Positions 1 to 9,468 of a stretch of DNA of 64,000 nucleotides are shown here, piece after piece. The notes under the pieces are model-generated. The model saw only the letters and a program-made list of their open reading frames with translations, was not told the DNA's origin and made no database searches. A program made the position numbers and the translations under genes. Source of the stretch: Lactobacillus johnsonii (lineage in GTDB: Bacteria; Bacillota; Bacilli; Lactobacillales; Lactobacillaceae); contig NZ_CP059055.1 in the NCBI RefSeq assembly GCF_014058685.1, positions 1,240,001 through 1,304,000 on the forward strand. Reading direction: 5' to 3'. Positions within the stretch are counted from its first letter, which is position 1. Every line of letters starts with the position of its first letter.

Positions 1-200
1 TCTTCTTTAGTTAACAGGCTAGTCAAATTCATAGCTGCATTAACTTTACCGATTCCACTTAATCCTAAGTAAATGTCATTTCCATTTACTGAAAAATGAT
101 CAAATTCAGTTGTGCCAAAGACTTCTTTATTTTCAGACTTAAAATGCTTTTTATAGAATTCTGCTTCTTCTTCCATTGGGACAATAATTGCGATTTTCAT
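1..200 (-). CDS. mtnN: 5'-methylthioadenosine/S-adenosylhomocysteine nucleosidase (partial, 3' end outside window)
   Basis: Only the first ~66 codons are present; the gene runs off the left edge. The N-terminus MKIAIIVPMEEEAEFY followed by LGLSGIGKVNAA is characteristic of the MTA/SAH nucleosidase (Pfs) family, which cleaves adenine from methylthioadenosine and S-adenosylhomocysteine in methionine salvage and supplies the LuxS substrate. The ATG at 200 is preceded by an AGGTAAG-like ribosome site just inside the end of the 96-aa gene upstream. It is the distal visible gene of the ileS operon. Family assignment is good despite truncation; the catalytic core cannot be checked. Confidence 0.85.
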   Translation of the reverse strand, partial: MKIAIIVPMEEEAEFYKKHFKSENKEVFGTTEFDHFSVNGNDIYLGLSGIGKVNAAMNLTSLLTKE

Positions 201-215
201 TTCTTACCTCTAAAT

Positions 216-506
216 CTAAAGTTTAAACAAAGCGAACAAAACTATAACTAACAAAACAACAACAATTAAAATCGCATAGTTCAGACGTTTTTTTAAACGA
301 TCAACCTTATCTTCACGCTTTTCTTTTAAAGCACGATTTGCGAGATCCTCTCTTGATTCAAATTTTGAAGAATCTTGAACCTCAACTTTTTGATCACTTA
401 CATCAGCTTGATGCTTATCTTTCCTCAATCGTTTAAAATTATCGAAAATTTTGCTTACTTTTTCTTTTTGTTGCTTTTTACGATAATCTGCTCGTTTTTC
501 AGTCAT
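216..506 (-). CDS. Small tail-anchored membrane protein, unknown function
   Basis: A 96-aa protein I cannot assign to a named family. The first ~73 residues are strongly charged (many Lys, Arg, Glu, Asp, likely helical) and the last ~20 residues form one hydrophobic segment (AILIVVVLLVIVLFALF) ending in KL. It is predicted as a C-terminally anchored cytoplasmic protein. Its ATG at 506 overlaps the end of the Nudix gene by 8 nt, which indicates translational coupling and a shared mRNA with the upstream Nudix and downstream mtnN genes. The reading frame is well supported by context; function is unknown. Confidence 0.75.
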   Translation of the reverse strand: MTEKRADYRKKQQKEKVSKIFDNFKRLRKDKHQADVSDQKVEVQDSSKFESREDLANRALKEKREDKVDRLKKRLNYAILIVVVLLVIVLFALFKL

Positions 507-1062
507 TACTTTGATTTCCTGTTAAAATCATATTTTCCCAAAATGTAATTGCCATTACAGTTTTTGCATCCATAATTTCTCCAGAAGCAATTAACTGTTT
601 TAATTCTGGCAGACTGTACCATTCTTGAGTTAAAAATTCATCTTCATCAAGAGGACGTTTATTTTCAATTTTTGACAAAGTATCACAATAGAATAAATGA
701 ATTTTTTCATCACAAAAACCAACAGATGTATAAAATTCACTTACCTTTTCCCAATACTCAGCCTTATAGCCACCCTCTTCATTCAACTCTCTTTTCATTG
801 CATCAAGAGGTGAAGCATCTGTCTCATCAATTAAACCCGCAGGAATCTCCAAAGTTAATTGTTTAATGGGCTCACGCCATTGCTTTACAAGAAGCATTTT
901 TTTCTCATCATTGATGGCAATTGCAGCACTAGCATCAGGATGCTTAACTATCTCACGAGTAGCTGTTTTTCCATTAGGCAAACTAATAGTTTCAACATTT
1001 AAATCAATAAGTTTACCTTCGAAAATAGGTTTATTTGAGATTTCAGTTTCTCTCAGATTCAC
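499..1062 (-). CDS. Nudix hydrolase, ADP-ribose pyrophosphatase-like
   Basis: 187 aa. The central Nudix region reads IPAGLIDET...RELNEEGGY, so the catalytic RE-x2-EE core is present. The spacing between the first Gly and the RE pair is one residue longer than the classical box, and EEGG replaces EETG. The N-terminal strand layout (FEGKLIDLNVETISLPNGK, then REIVKHPDASAAI) matches the ADP-ribose pyrophosphatase (NudF) branch, which hydrolyses ADP-ribose to AMP and ribose-5-phosphate. Translation starts at GTG 1062, with AAGGAG seven bases upstream. It sits between the cold-shock-like gene and the small membrane protein in the ileS operon. Substrate specificity is inferred from the family. Confidence 0.85.
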   Translation of the reverse strand: MNLRETEISNKPIFEGKLIDLNVETISLPNGKTATREIVKHPDASAAIAINDEKKMLLVKQWREPIKQLTLEIPAGLIDETDASPLDAMKRELNEEGGYKAEYWEKVSEFYTSVGFCDEKIHLFYCDTLSKIENKRPLDEDEFLTQEWYSLPELKQLIASGEIMDAKTVMAITFWENMILTGNQSND

Positions 1063-1075
1063 TTAATTTCTCCTT

Positions 1076-1285
1076 TTAGTCATGATCAACATAAACGTTG
1101 ATACATTGTAGACCCTTTTTTCCTTGCGCTAATTGATAACGAACTCTTTGACCTACGTTCAGTTTTTTATAACCTTCTTCTTTAATTGACTTATAAAAAA
1201 CAAAGTAAGATGAATGAGTTAAATCATCCTCAATAAATCCATACGCAGAGTTTGGATCAAATTGTTTAACAGTACCTTTACGCAT
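1076..1285 (-). CDS. Divergent cold-shock-domain protein
   Basis: 69 aa, the size of a single cold-shock (S1-like OB fold) domain. It opens GTVKQFDPNSAYGFIEDD, corresponding to the GTVKWF...KGFGFI start of CspA-type proteins. The RNP1 motif is degenerate (SAYGFI) and the RNP2 position reads YFVFYK, lacking the usual VFVH histidine. The C-terminal half (VGQRVRYQLAQGKKGLQCINV) matches the last two strands. The ATG at 1285 overlaps the ileS stop codon as TAATG, so translation is probably coupled to ileS. Nucleic-acid binding is likely from the fold but may differ from classical Csp proteins. Confidence 0.75.
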   Translation of the reverse strand: MRKGTVKQFDPNSAYGFIEDDLTHSSYFVFYKSIKEEGYKKLNVGQRVRYQLAQGKKGLQCINVYVDHD

Positions 1286-4071
1286 TATTTTTCTAAACCT
1301 TCTTTTTCTGCTTCAGGAAAGTTTTCAGCAACGATAGCTGCACAGCGCGCACATAATTCTGGGAAACGTGGGTCACTACCAACATCGGTTGTAGTACGAC
1401 GACATCTTGGACAAACTTCACCAGCAGCGTGTTCCACTACAATGGATGCAGTTGGCAATTTTTCAGCATTTTCAGGTGCTTCTTCATCACTAATAGTTAA
1501 ATCAGAAACAATCAAAATTTGTCTGATATTAGCGTTTAATTTATCGAGAAGTGCCTTCGTTTCTTCAGTTGGGTAGAGAGTAACGTGTGCTTCAAATGAC
1601 TTACCAATTACCTTAGCATTCCGTGCTTTCTCAAGTGCCTTCAACACATCTGAACGAACTTTCATAAAGGCATTCCAATCTGCTAAAACTTCATCCTCAT
1701 TAGCAAAATGGTCTACTTCTGGCATATTAGCAAGTTGAACGTAATCTTCTGGTTCCTTGAGATAACCCCAAACTTCTTCCATAGTATGTGGAAGGATTGG
1801 TGTCATCAATTTAGTTAGCTTAACTAAAACATCGTAAATTACAGTTTGCATTGAACGACGAGTTTCACTGTCTTCAGCATCAATGTAAAGAATGTCCTTA
1901 GCAAAGTCTAAGTAAAAGGCAGATAAATCATTAGAAATGAAGCTAAATACTTTCTTATAAACACTATTAAAATCAAACTTATTGTATGCTTCAATTGCCT
2001 CTTCGATCAAGCGATTTAACTTGATTTCCATATATTGATCTACACCGGACATATCTGGATAAGCAATTGCATCTTCCTTAGGATCAAAGTCAGAAGTATT
2101 AGCAAGCATGAAACGCATAGTATTTCTAATCTTACGGTAGCTTTCAGCAGATTGACGTAAAATATCTTGAGAAACTGCTACATCAGAAGTAGTATCTGCT
2201 CCGGCAACCCATAAACGAATGATTTCTGCACCCATTTGCTTGATTACATCATTAGGTGAAATTACATTACCTAATGATTTAGACATCTTGTGTCCCTTGT
2301 CATCTAAAACAAAACCTTGAGATAAAACTTGCTTATATGGAGCTTTACCAGTTACAGCAACTGAAGTAATTAAACTTGAGTTAAACCAACCACGGTATTG
2401 GTCACTACCTTCAAGATATAAATCTGCTGGGAAACCTAAACCATCACGCTCTTGCATTACACCAGCCCAAGAAGAACCAGAATCAAACCAAACATCTAAG
2501 ATATCAGTTTCTTTTCTAAACTTACCATTTGGTGAATGTTCTGACTTAAATCCTTCTGGAAGTAGTTCTTCTGCAGTATGAGTGTACCAAGCATTAGAAC
2601 CTTCTTTTTCAAAGATTTGAGCAACATGTTCAATAGTTTCTGGAGTAACAATTGGAGTATCGTCTTCTGCATAGAAAATTGGAAGTGGTACACCCCATGC
2701 ACGTTGACGAGAAATTACCCAATCACCACGATCTTTAATCATATTGTAAAGACGGGTCTTACCCCATGCAGGGATGAAATTAGCTTTTTCAATTTCTGCT
2801 AAAATTTGATCTCTAAATTTGTCAATTGAAGCAAACCATTGAGTAGTTGCACGGTAAATAACAGGTTTCTTAGTACGCCAGTCATGTGGATATGAGTGAG
2901 TAAAGAAGCTAAGCTTTAAGAGTGCGCCAGCTTTTTCAAGCTTATCGGCAACAACTTTATTAGCATCATCATAAAACATTCCCACTAAGTCTGGATCAGG
3001 CACTTCTTTAGTAAATCTACCTTGTGCATCCATTGGACTAAATACTGGTAAGCCATAGCGACGGCCGACATTGTAGTCATCTTCACCAAAACCAGTAGCG
3101 TTATGAACTAGTCCAGTACCATCATCAGCAGTAACATAAGTATCATTCATTACCACCCCAGTTACATCATATAGTGGATGTTGGTAAGTCATTCTATCAA
3201 AGTCGGTACCCTTTAAGGTCTTAACAACCTTATAATCTTCCCAACCTAAATCTTCAGCAACTGCTGAAAGACGTTGTGAACCGATGACATACTTTTTACC
3301 ATTAACTTCAACTACTGAATAATCAAATTTAGGATTTACAGTAATTCCGACATTACTTGGAATAGTCCAAGGAGTAGTAGTCCAGATTACTAGTGAAGTA
3401 TCTGAATCTAGAATACCCTTTCCATCTTTAATTGGAAAAGCAACATAGATTCTTGGTGATTTAATGTCATGATATTCAACTTCAGCTTCAGCTAAAGTGG
3501 ATTCACTTGACCAAGACCAGTAAACAGGCTTCTTACCCTTATAGATATAACCTTTTTTAAACATTTCACCGAAGACTCTAATTTCTTCAGCTTCAAATTT
3601 TGGTTGTAAGGTAATGTAAGGATGATCCCAATCAGCCATTACTCCTAAGCGTTTGAAGTCGGCCATTTGTTTTTGAACTTGTTCTTCCGCAAACTGGCGA
3701 CAAAGTTCTCTATATTTAGCCCGATCCATTGTTTTACGGTCAACGCCCTTTTTAGCTAATTGTTGTTCAACTGGAAGCCCGTGAGTATCCCATCCAGGAA
3801 CATAAGGAGCATAGTAACCATTCATATTTTTGAAACGAACGATAATATCCTTCGAGATCTTATTTAAGGAGTGTCCCATGTGAATATTACCATTAGCAAA
3901 TGGAGGACCATCATGAAGGTCAAAACGGGGTTTGCCTTCATTAAGTTTTAATCTTTGTTCATATAATTTATTTTCTTCCCATTCTTTTTGCCATTCAGCT
4001 TCACGAACTGGAAGATTACCGCGCATTTTAAATTTAGTTTTACCTAAATTCAATGTATCTTTGACTCTCAT
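1285..4071 (-). CDS. ileS: Isoleucyl-tRNA synthetase
   Basis: Class I synthetase of 928 aa that charges tRNA-Ile and edits misactivated valine. The HIGH signature appears as HMGH at residues 64-67, KMSKS is present in [11 protein letters not shown], and a C-terminal zinc site has two CxxC-type pairs (CPRC and CARC). These features fit the bacterial-type enzyme. An in-frame extension upstream exists, but the start at 4071 ([10 protein letters not shown]) is preferred because AAAGGA lies just before it and the family begins here. Expression is controlled by the T-box leader at 4091-4290. It is the first gene of a probable operon with the cold-shock-like, Nudix, small membrane and mtnN genes. 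Confidence 0.97.
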   Translation of the reverse strand: MRVKDTLNLGKTKFKMRGNLPVREAEWQKEWEENKLYEQRLKLNEGKPRFDLHDGPPFANGNIHMGHSLNKISKDIIVRFKNMNGYYAPYVPGWDTHGLPVEQQLAKKGVDRKTMDRAKYRELCRQFAEEQVQKQMADFKRLGVMADWDHPYITLQPKFEAEEIRVFGEMFKKGYIYKGKKPVYWSWSSESTLAEAEVEYHDIKSPRIYVAFPIKDGKGILDSDTSLVIWTTTPWTIPSNVGITVNPKFDYSVVEVNGKKYVIGSQRLSAVAEDLGWEDYKVVKTLKGTDFDRMTYQHPLYDVTGVVMNDTYVTADDGTGLVHNATGFGEDDYNVGRRYGLPVFSPMDAQGRFTKEVPDPDLVGMFYDDANKVVADKLEKAGALLKLSFFTHSYPHDWRTKKPVIYRATTQWFASIDKFRDQILAEIEKANFIPAWGKTRLYNMIKDRGDWVISRQRAWGVPLPIFYAEDDTPIVTPETIEHVAQIFEKEGSNAWYTHTAEELLPEGFKSEHSPNGKFRKETDILDVWFDSGSSWAGVMQERDGLGFPADLYLEGSDQYRGWFNSSLITSVAVTGKAPYKQVLSQGFVLDDKGHKMSKSLGNVISPNDVIKQMGAEIIRLWVAGADTTSDVAVSQDILRQSAESYRKIRNTMRFMLANTSDFDPKEDAIAYPDMSGVDQYMEIKLNRLIEEAIEAYNKFDFNSVYKKVFSFISNDLSAFYLDFAKDILYIDAEDSETRRSMQTVIYDVLVKLTKLMTPILPHTMEEVWGYLKEPEDYVQLANMPEVDHFANEDEVLADWNAFMKVRSDVLKALEKARNAKVIGKSFEAHVTLYPTEETKALLDKLNANIRQILIVSDLTISDEEAPENAEKLPTASIVVEHAAGEVCPRCRRTTTDVGSDPRFPELCARCAAIVAENFPEAEKEGLEK

Positions 4072-4090
4072 AAAAAATCCTTTCTTAATC

Positions 4091-4290
4091 AAAAAAAGCT
4101 TCATCCCAAATAGGACGAAGCTTCTCGTGGTACCACCTAAATTGAATAGGGTACACTTACCCTATCCCACTTATTCTCTGTGTATCGTACAGAAAACGTT
4201 TAAGTCAATTGGCAGCTGATTAACTTTCGAAAGTTGTTAGTCTTTCACCATCACTAACTCGCTAAGGTATCTACTTGTTGTTACTGTCGA
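4091..4290 (-). promoter_or_regulatory. T-box riboswitch of ileS
   Basis: On the minus strand the leader contains the T-box core AGGTGGTACCACG (4126-4138). It is followed by a terminator hairpin (stems about 4096-4107 and 4112-4122) and a U-run at 4091-4097, shortly before the ileS ribosome site. Upstream is a long Stem I-like structure with the GTAGA element. An ATC triplet at 4218-4220 (read on the minus strand) is a plausible isoleucine specifier. A TAAAAT -10 candidate at 4296-4301 overlaps the divIVA stop codon, so the leader seems to have its own promoter. By established T-box mechanism, uncharged tRNA-Ile stabilises the antiterminator and switches ileS on. Confidence 0.92.
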
Positions 4291-4298
4291 CTTAAATT

Positions 4299-5087
4299 TT
4301 AATTATCTTTTAAATCATCAGGAAAAATAATTACTGGACCATCGCGACGCTCAGAACTTTCCTCCGTAGCATGCATACTTTCCTTAACAGAGTTTTCTCC
4401 ATCTAAGAGTTCAGCACTATCTTCCTTTTCTTGAACAGAGTTTACTTCATTTACTGTATTATTGTCAACCTCTGAAATAGCAGAATTAGTTTCTTCAGAC
4501 GGCACTTCATCCTCTAGTGGTCCATCCGGAATTTGCTCATCCTCGAGAGGCTGTGACCCATCAGCTGGATATAAGCGGGAGCGGCCATAGTATTTATCTA
4601 GGTAATATTGCCAATCAGAATCACTTAATTCTTTGATCTGATCTTTTAACATTCCTTGAACTGCTTCTCTAAAATCTTCTACTTTTGCCTTAAGTAACTC
4701 ATAATCATGATTTAAGGTATCATATTGCTTTTGAAGGTCAGCTCTTTTTTTCTCGCCCTCATCTCGAGCTTTATTAACTATTTCGTCAGCGTCTTGGTTA
4801 GCCTTTTGAATAATTTCTTGTGCTTCTTTATTTGTTCTTTTTTTAATTTCTTCAGCATTTTCTTGTGCTGAAATTAAAGACTCATTAATCGAATCTTTAA
4901 CCTTTTCAAATTTATCTACTTTTTTCTTTAGTTCAACATTTTCATTTTTTAAATCAACAATTTGATCGAGTGCATCCCCATATGCATCAACAATTCGATC
5001 TAAAAAACCATCTACCTGCTTGGAATCATATCCACGAAGTTTTGTACTAAACTCCTTATTATGGATATCCATTGGCGTTAATGTCAT
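4299..5087 (-). CDS. divIVA: Cell division initiation/polarity protein DivIVA
   Basis: 262 aa. The N-terminal membrane-binding domain (TPMDIHNKEFSTKLRGYD, then VDGFLDRIVDAYG) is the DivIVA/GpsB signature. It is followed by about 150 residues of Lys/Glu-rich coiled coil and a Ser/Glu-rich acidic tail ending GPVIIFPDDLKDN. DivIVA oligomerises at negatively curved membrane (septum and poles) and organises division-site proteins. It is the last gene of the dcw cluster, 5 nt after ylmH, the usual Firmicutes position. The long acidic tail is longer than in Bacillus but ordinary for lactobacilli. Confidence 0.95.
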   Translation of the reverse strand: MTLTPMDIHNKEFSTKLRGYDSKQVDGFLDRIVDAYGDALDQIVDLKNENVELKKKVDKFEKVKDSINESLISAQENAEEIKKRTNKEAQEIIQKANQDADEIVNKARDEGEKKRADLQKQYDTLNHDYELLKAKVEDFREAVQGMLKDQIKELSDSDWQYYLDKYYGRSRLYPADGSQPLEDEQIPDGPLEDEVPSEETNSAISEVDNNTVNEVNSVQEKEDSAELLDGENSVKESMHATEESSERRDGPVIIFPDDLKDN

Positions 5088-5091
5088 ATTA

Positions 5092-5889
5092 TCACCTTTT
5101 CTTTGCTTGCCATACTTTTATTTCAAGTCTTTTTTTACCTTTCTTCGTAGTGGCAAGATTAATAATCTCATATCTCCCATAATGGCGAATACTAAGCATA
5201 TCCTGTACAGAAATAATTATATTAGATTGTGTTACAAGATGCCAATTTAATTTCACTTCTCCCGCTTCAATAATTTTCTTAACTTGGCTTCTGCTTAAGT
5301 TCGTAATCGCACTGATAACAGCATCAAGTCGAAGTGAGATCGCTACTGAAGTCATTTCTTCGCTATCATCTTCCTGCACTAAAACTTTGGATAGGGGCAG
5401 TTCAGATAATTTCACTTTTGTTCTTCCAATTCGATCAATTTCCTCAAGAAAATAATCTTTCAATTCAGCTTTAATGAAGAACTGCCAATTTCCATTTTCA
5501 TCATTGATAATATCACCAAAAGTATCCAATTCAATTCCTAGGTGCGTCAAAACACCTAAGATTTGACTATGAGTGAGTTCAGACCATTTTTGAGGATAAG
5601 CAATTTCTAAAAGCGAAATATTGAATTCATCGGGCTTGTACCCTTCACTCCAATCACATAAAAGCATTCGCTTCTTTTCCGCATTCGAAAAGCCGCCAAA
5701 ACTATATAACTGTGCATATCCTCCAACTATTTCTCGAAAAATATATTGTTCTCTAGGATTAAGAAAATCAGTTAAAATCGGTTCATTTTTAAATAAAAAC
5801 TGATTAAAAAGACCGACGAAATAATCCACCGTCGGTCTTTCACTTTCATCAAAATGTTGATAAAAACTACTAGCTTGTCTTTTTTCCAT
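5092..5889 (-). CDS. ylmH: RNA-binding protein YlmH, C-terminal S4 domain
   Basis: 265 aa. The N-terminal two thirds match the YlmH family (FYQHFDESERPTVDYFVGLFNQ; LTHSQILGVLTHLGIELDTFGDI). Residues about 183-245 form an S4 RNA-binding domain (SLRLDAVISAITNLSRSQV followed by IIEAGEVKLNWHLV). YlmH proteins bind RNA or ribosomal particles; the Bacillus protein has been linked to rescue of stalled peptidyl-tRNA complexes. It lies 1 nt from ylmG upstream and 5 nt from divIVA downstream, consistent with one transcript. The start at 5889 is supported by position. Confidence 0.9.
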   Translation of the reverse strand: MEKRQASSFYQHFDESERPTVDYFVGLFNQFLFKNEPILTDFLNPREQYIFREIVGGYAQLYSFGGFSNAEKKRMLLCDWSEGYKPDEFNISLLEIAYPQKWSELTHSQILGVLTHLGIELDTFGDIINDENGNWQFFIKAELKDYFLEEIDRIGRTKVKLSELPLSKVLVQEDDSEEMTSVAISLRLDAVISAITNLSRSQVKKIIEAGEVKLNWHLVTQSNIIISVQDMLSIRHYGRYEIINLATTKKGKKRLEIKVWQAKKR

Positions 5890-5890
5890 T

Positions 5891-6187
5891 TTATCTAATA
5901 AACACGTACCTAATTATATTTGCTATCCAATAAAGGACATAATTATTTACAAAATAAATTACTAACAAAGCTACAACGGGAGCAAAGGAAATTCCAGCTA
6001 TTGGAGGAATAAAACGTTCAAATATCTCCAAATAAGGCTCAACAATTTTCCCTAGTACTCGCCCCACTTTAGTCACAAGTAGTCTTGGGATCCAAGTTAG
6101 TAAAGTATAGATAACAATTAGAAAGCTATAGATATTTAATAAATCAGAAATAATGCGTAATATCCAGCCTATAATTGAAAATACCAT
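5891..6187 (-). CDS. ylmG: YggT/YlmG family membrane protein
   Basis: 98 aa with two predicted membrane segments (residues about 5-30 and 65-95) flanking a conserved loop with GRVLGKIVEPYLEIFERFIPPIAGISFAP. This P-Y-L-x-x-F-x-x-x-I-P-P pattern is the YggT signature. The family lies beside sepF and ylmH in most Firmicutes dcw clusters and is thought to assist septum organisation, but its biochemical role is not known. Its start overlaps the sepF stop codon, indicating coupling. Confidence 0.92.
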   Translation of the reverse strand: MVFSIIGWILRIISDLLNIYSFLIVIYTLLTWIPRLLVTKVGRVLGKIVEPYLEIFERFIPPIAGISFAPVVALLVIYFVNNYVLYWIANIIRYVFIR

Positions 6188-6621
6188 TAATCCATTTTAT
6201 CTTTCTTTTCAACCAATTCAGCAATTTTACCATCAGTTTCAAATTTTGGTGGAGTTGCTAAGAAGATCTTGTCCCCCACACGTTGAATTTCACCGTTTAA
6301 GGCATAAACAGTACCAGTAATAAAATCAACGATTCTACGTGCCTGTTCATCATCCATACGTGCAAAATTAATAATAACAGCCTTGTTATTTAGAAGATTT
6401 TGAGCTACTTCTTTTGCATCAGAATATACACGAGGCTCGTATAAAACGATTTTACTCGTAGCACTAACACCAGAATTAATAGAAACAACATTTGCTCTTC
6501 TCTCATTTTTTTGAGTTTGAGGGATTTCTTCTTGCTGTTCCTCTGATTCAGTATATGGCACTTCATTCATTTCATCATCTTCAGAGATACCAAAAAATCT
6601 ACCTAATTTATCGAAAGCCAT
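6187..6621 (-). CDS. sepF: Cell division protein SepF
   Basis: 144 aa from the ATG at 6621, chosen over an upstream TTG because GGAGG lies the right distance before it and the family begins MAFDKLGRFFG. The N-terminal amphipathic helix (membrane anchor) is followed by a polar linker and the SepF core, with VVSINSG, IVLYEPRVYSDAKEVAQNLL and NKAVIINFARM...VDFITGTVYAL. SepF bundles FtsZ filaments and tethers them to the membrane, overlapping FtsA function. It follows ftsZ by 18 nt. Confidence 0.95.
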   Translation of the reverse strand: MAFDKLGRFFGISEDDEMNEVPYTESEEQQEEIPQTQKNERRANVVSINSGVSATSKIVLYEPRVYSDAKEVAQNLLNNKAVIINFARMDDEQARRIVDFITGTVYALNGEIQRVGDKIFLATPPKFETDGKIAELVEKKDKMD

Positions 6622-6639
6622 AATCTCTTCCTCCAAATA

Positions 6640-8016
6640 CTAATCTTGACGACGATGTTTGAAGAATGGAATATCATTATCTGATTCATCATCTACACTA
6701 GTTTCAATTTGAGAAATACTAGTGGAGTCGTCTGAACTAAATGAATCAAATTCATCGTCATCTTTTTCTTTATTCTCTACAGGTTGTGGACGATTGTTCT
6801 CTTTTCTATCTTGCTTCCAAACGCTTGTGGGGTCAAGTAAAGTATCTTGAGATTCTTTCTTTTCTGCTTTTACTTCAGGAATAGATTGAGTAGGAGCTTC
6901 GTGAGAAATAGTATTTTCAACCTTAATTTCGGTATCATCTGCTGAAGCAGGCTTAGATACTTCTGGTTGTTCACTCTTTGTAGGTTCTGGAGTTACTACT
7001 TCTTGGCGTGCTGGACGTGAAGGGCGACGCATTGGTTGTTTTGAAGCTTCTTCCTCAGCCTTTGAGTCAATTCCTGTTGCAATAACAGTAACTACTACTT
7101 CATCACCTAAGTTTGCATTGATTGACGTACCAAAGATAATATTTACACCATCTCCAGCAGCTTTTGAAACAATATCAGAAGCATCTTGCGCTTCAAATAA
7201 AGTTAAATCTGGTCCACCAGTAATGTTAAGTAGAACTTGCTTAGCACCATCAATTGATACTTCAAGTAATGGAGATGAAATAGCAAGTTTAGTAGCTTCA
7301 ACTGTTCTATTTTCTCCGCTAGCACGACCAATTCCCATTAAGGCAGCACCTTGATTTTCCATTACAGTCTTAACATCTGCAAAGTCAAGGTTAACGTAGT
7401 CAGTTGAAGTAATTAAATCGGAAATACCTTGGACACCTTGACGAAGAACGTTGTCAGCTTCTTTGAACGCATCCATCATTGGTGTCTTCTTATCAACCAT
7501 TTCTAATAAACGATTATTAGCAATGATAACCAAGGTATCAACATATTGCTTTAATTGAGCAATTCCTTCTGCCGCATTTTTTGAACGCTTTGGACCTTCA
7601 AATGTAAAGGGACGAGTAACAACCCCAACAGTTAATGCTCCAGTTTCACGTGCAATCTTTGCAATTACAGGAGCAGCACCAGTTCCAGTCCCACCACCCA
7701 TACCAGCAGTAATAAAGATCATGTCAGCGCCCTTTAAAGAGTCTTCAATTGTTTGTTGGCTCTCTTCAGCAGCTTTTTGACCAACTTCAGGATGAGAACC
7801 TGCACCTAACCCACGAGTAAGTTTAGGTCCAAGTTGAATCTTATTTTCTGCTTTATTACTATTAAGAGCTTGTACGTCCGTGTTAGCTGCGATAAAGGAA
7901 ACTCCCTGTACTCCTTCATCAATCATTCGGTTTACAGCGTTACCACCGGCACCACCAACACCGATTACTTTAATGACTGCATTTTTATTGTCATCAGAAT
8001 CGAAAGTAAAATCCAT
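6640..8016 (-). CDS. ftsZ: Cell division GTPase FtsZ
   Basis: 458 aa tubulin homologue that builds the Z ring. The GTP-binding glycine loop [13 protein letters not shown] and the preceding [17 protein letters not shown] strand are intact, as is the T7 loop region NLDFADV. After the folded core (~residue 320) there is an unusually long, acidic and Ser/Glu/Lys-rich linker of about 120 residues. The tail [10 protein letters not shown] is the peptide that binds FtsA, SepF and EzrA. The gene follows ftsA by 17 nt with AAGGTGG before the ATG. Confidence 0.98.
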   Translation of the reverse strand: MDFTFDSDDNKNAVIKVIGVGGAGGNAVNRMIDEGVQGVSFIAANTDVQALNSNKAENKIQLGPKLTRGLGAGSHPEVGQKAAEESQQTIEDSLKGADMIFITAGMGGGTGTGAAPVIAKIARETGALTVGVVTRPFTFEGPKRSKNAAEGIAQLKQYVDTLVIIANNRLLEMVDKKTPMMDAFKEADNVLRQGVQGISDLITSTDYVNLDFADVKTVMENQGAALMGIGRASGENRTVEATKLAISSPLLEVSIDGAKQVLLNITGGPDLTLFEAQDASDIVSKAAGDGVNIIFGTSINANLGDEVVVTVIATGIDSKAEEEASKQPMRRPSRPARQEVVTPEPTKSEQPEVSKPASADDTEIKVENTISHEAPTQSIPEVKAEKKESQDTLLDPTSVWKQDRKENNRPQPVENKEKDDDEFDSFSSDDSTSISQIETSVDDESDNDIPFFKHRRQD

Positions 8017-8033
8017 TTACTAAACCACCTTAT

Positions 8034-9404
8034 TTAATCAAAAAATTTCTTAAAGAATTCTTTGATTCCTTTTTTATTATTCTTATTATCATCATTCTCT
8101 TCAGAGGTAGAGACCGTTGATGTAGCACTAGTCTTATTATAATCTTCTTTGGGCTCCATTTCACTAGGAGTTAGGCGTCTTTTGAAAAATTTCATATTTT
8201 CTTGAGACGAAGATTGGTTAGAAACCGGAGAAGTAATCTGGTTTCCATAAATAACACTGTTAACCAAGTAATCAATATCAGCCAAACTATAAGCATAATT
8301 TACTACTCCATAGCTAGCAGCGTACATTGGATTGCGTAGTCCCATTTGATCTGGTTGAAAAATTCTAGCCTTTACGCCAAAATCTTCTTTTACAATGTCA
8401 TCAATTCCCTGGAGTGCACTACTTCCACCAGTAATCACAACTCCACCTGGCAACTTGAAGGCATCATGAGATTTTAATCCTTTTCCAATTCGACTGAAAG
8501 TTTGATCAAGACGAGCATTTATTATTTCACTTAAATACTCTTCATCAATCATTTTTGGCGCATTTTCACCCACTACATTAACTGGAAATTGATTATCACT
8601 AGAAGTTAAGCTTGGATCTGCATAACCAAATTGTAGTTTGATTTTTTCAGCTTCTTTTTTCGAAGTATTTAAAACAACTGAAATATCATTGGTAATATCA
8701 ATTCCACCCTCTAAATCAATTGTCGCATACTTAATCTTATTTTCATGAATAACAGTAGCAGTAGTTGATCCTCCACCTAGATCCAGAAGAACTGTACCAA
8801 AGGTTCTTTCTCCTTCATCAAGAGCAACACTAGCAATTGCTAACGGTGTAGGTACAAAGAAATTATTCTGATATCCTGCTCTTTCGATGGCCTTGCGAAT
8901 ATTATGTAAATCTGCACTAGGTGCCGTCAATAATATACCGTGTACCTCCAATGAATGAGCAATCATTTTTCTCGGATCATCTACATCAGTTTTTCCATCA
9001 ATTAAAAATTTATTAGGTAAGAAAGCAATTGCTTCTCGACCATCTTTTAATGCTGTATCAATAGCAGTTACTAAAACACGTTTTACATCATTATCAGTAA
9101 CTTCTCTGCCATTTTCTTCAATGTTAATTAATCCAACAGCATTTTCTAATTGAAGCAATCCAACTGGAATTCCAGTTACTACGCGATAAATCTTTGAATT
9201 TGTCTTTTGCGCTACTTTCTTTAAAACAGCACTAATACTTTCAGCAGTTTGATCAATATCAACAATTTTTCCATGCCGCATTCCTTTAGTAGGACCATTT
9301 GCAGCACCAATAATTTGCATTTCATTAGATGCAGTGTCAGCGACTACTGCTTTTACGCTTGTTGTTCCTATATCCAAGCCTACAAGTAAATCAGTTTTAT
9401 CCAA
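8034..9404 (-). CDS. ftsA: Cell division protein FtsA, membrane tether of FtsZ
   Basis: 456 aa actin-fold ATPase. Phosphate-binding motifs are visible as LVGLDIGTTSVKAVVAD at the N-terminus and VLLDLGGGSTTATVI and VITGGSSALQG later. A Ser/Thr-rich linker leads to a C-terminal amphipathic tail KGIKEFFKKFFD that binds membrane. The initiation codon is TTG at 9404, supported by GGGGG seven bases upstream. The 64-nt gap from divIB contains AT-rich sequence that could hold a secondary promoter, but I see no strong one. It recruits FtsZ to the membrane and links it to downstream divisome proteins. Confidence 0.96.
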   Translation of the reverse strand: MDKTDLLVGLDIGTTSVKAVVADTASNEMQIIGAANGPTKGMRHGKIVDIDQTAESISAVLKKVAQKTNSKIYRVVTGIPVGLLQLENAVGLINIEENGREVTDNDVKRVLVTAIDTALKDGREAIAFLPNKFLIDGKTDVDDPRKMIAHSLEVHGILLTAPSADLHNIRKAIERAGYQNNFFVPTPLAIASVALDEGERTFGTVLLDLGGGSTTATVIHENKIKYATIDLEGGIDITNDISVVLNTSKKEAEKIKLQFGYADPSLTSSDNQFPVNVVGENAPKMIDEEYLSEIINARLDQTFSRIGKGLKSHDAFKLPGGVVITGGSSALQGIDDIVKEDFGVKARIFQPDQMGLRNPMYAASYGVVNYAYSLADIDYLVNSVIYGNQITSPVSNQSSSQENMKFFKRRLTPSEMEPKEDYNKTSATSTVSTSEENDDNKNNKKGIKEFFKKFFD

Positions 9405-9468
9405 GGTAATGCCCCCAAAACATAACTATACAATAAATTTTAACATATGGTTTAAGTTCTCACTAATA

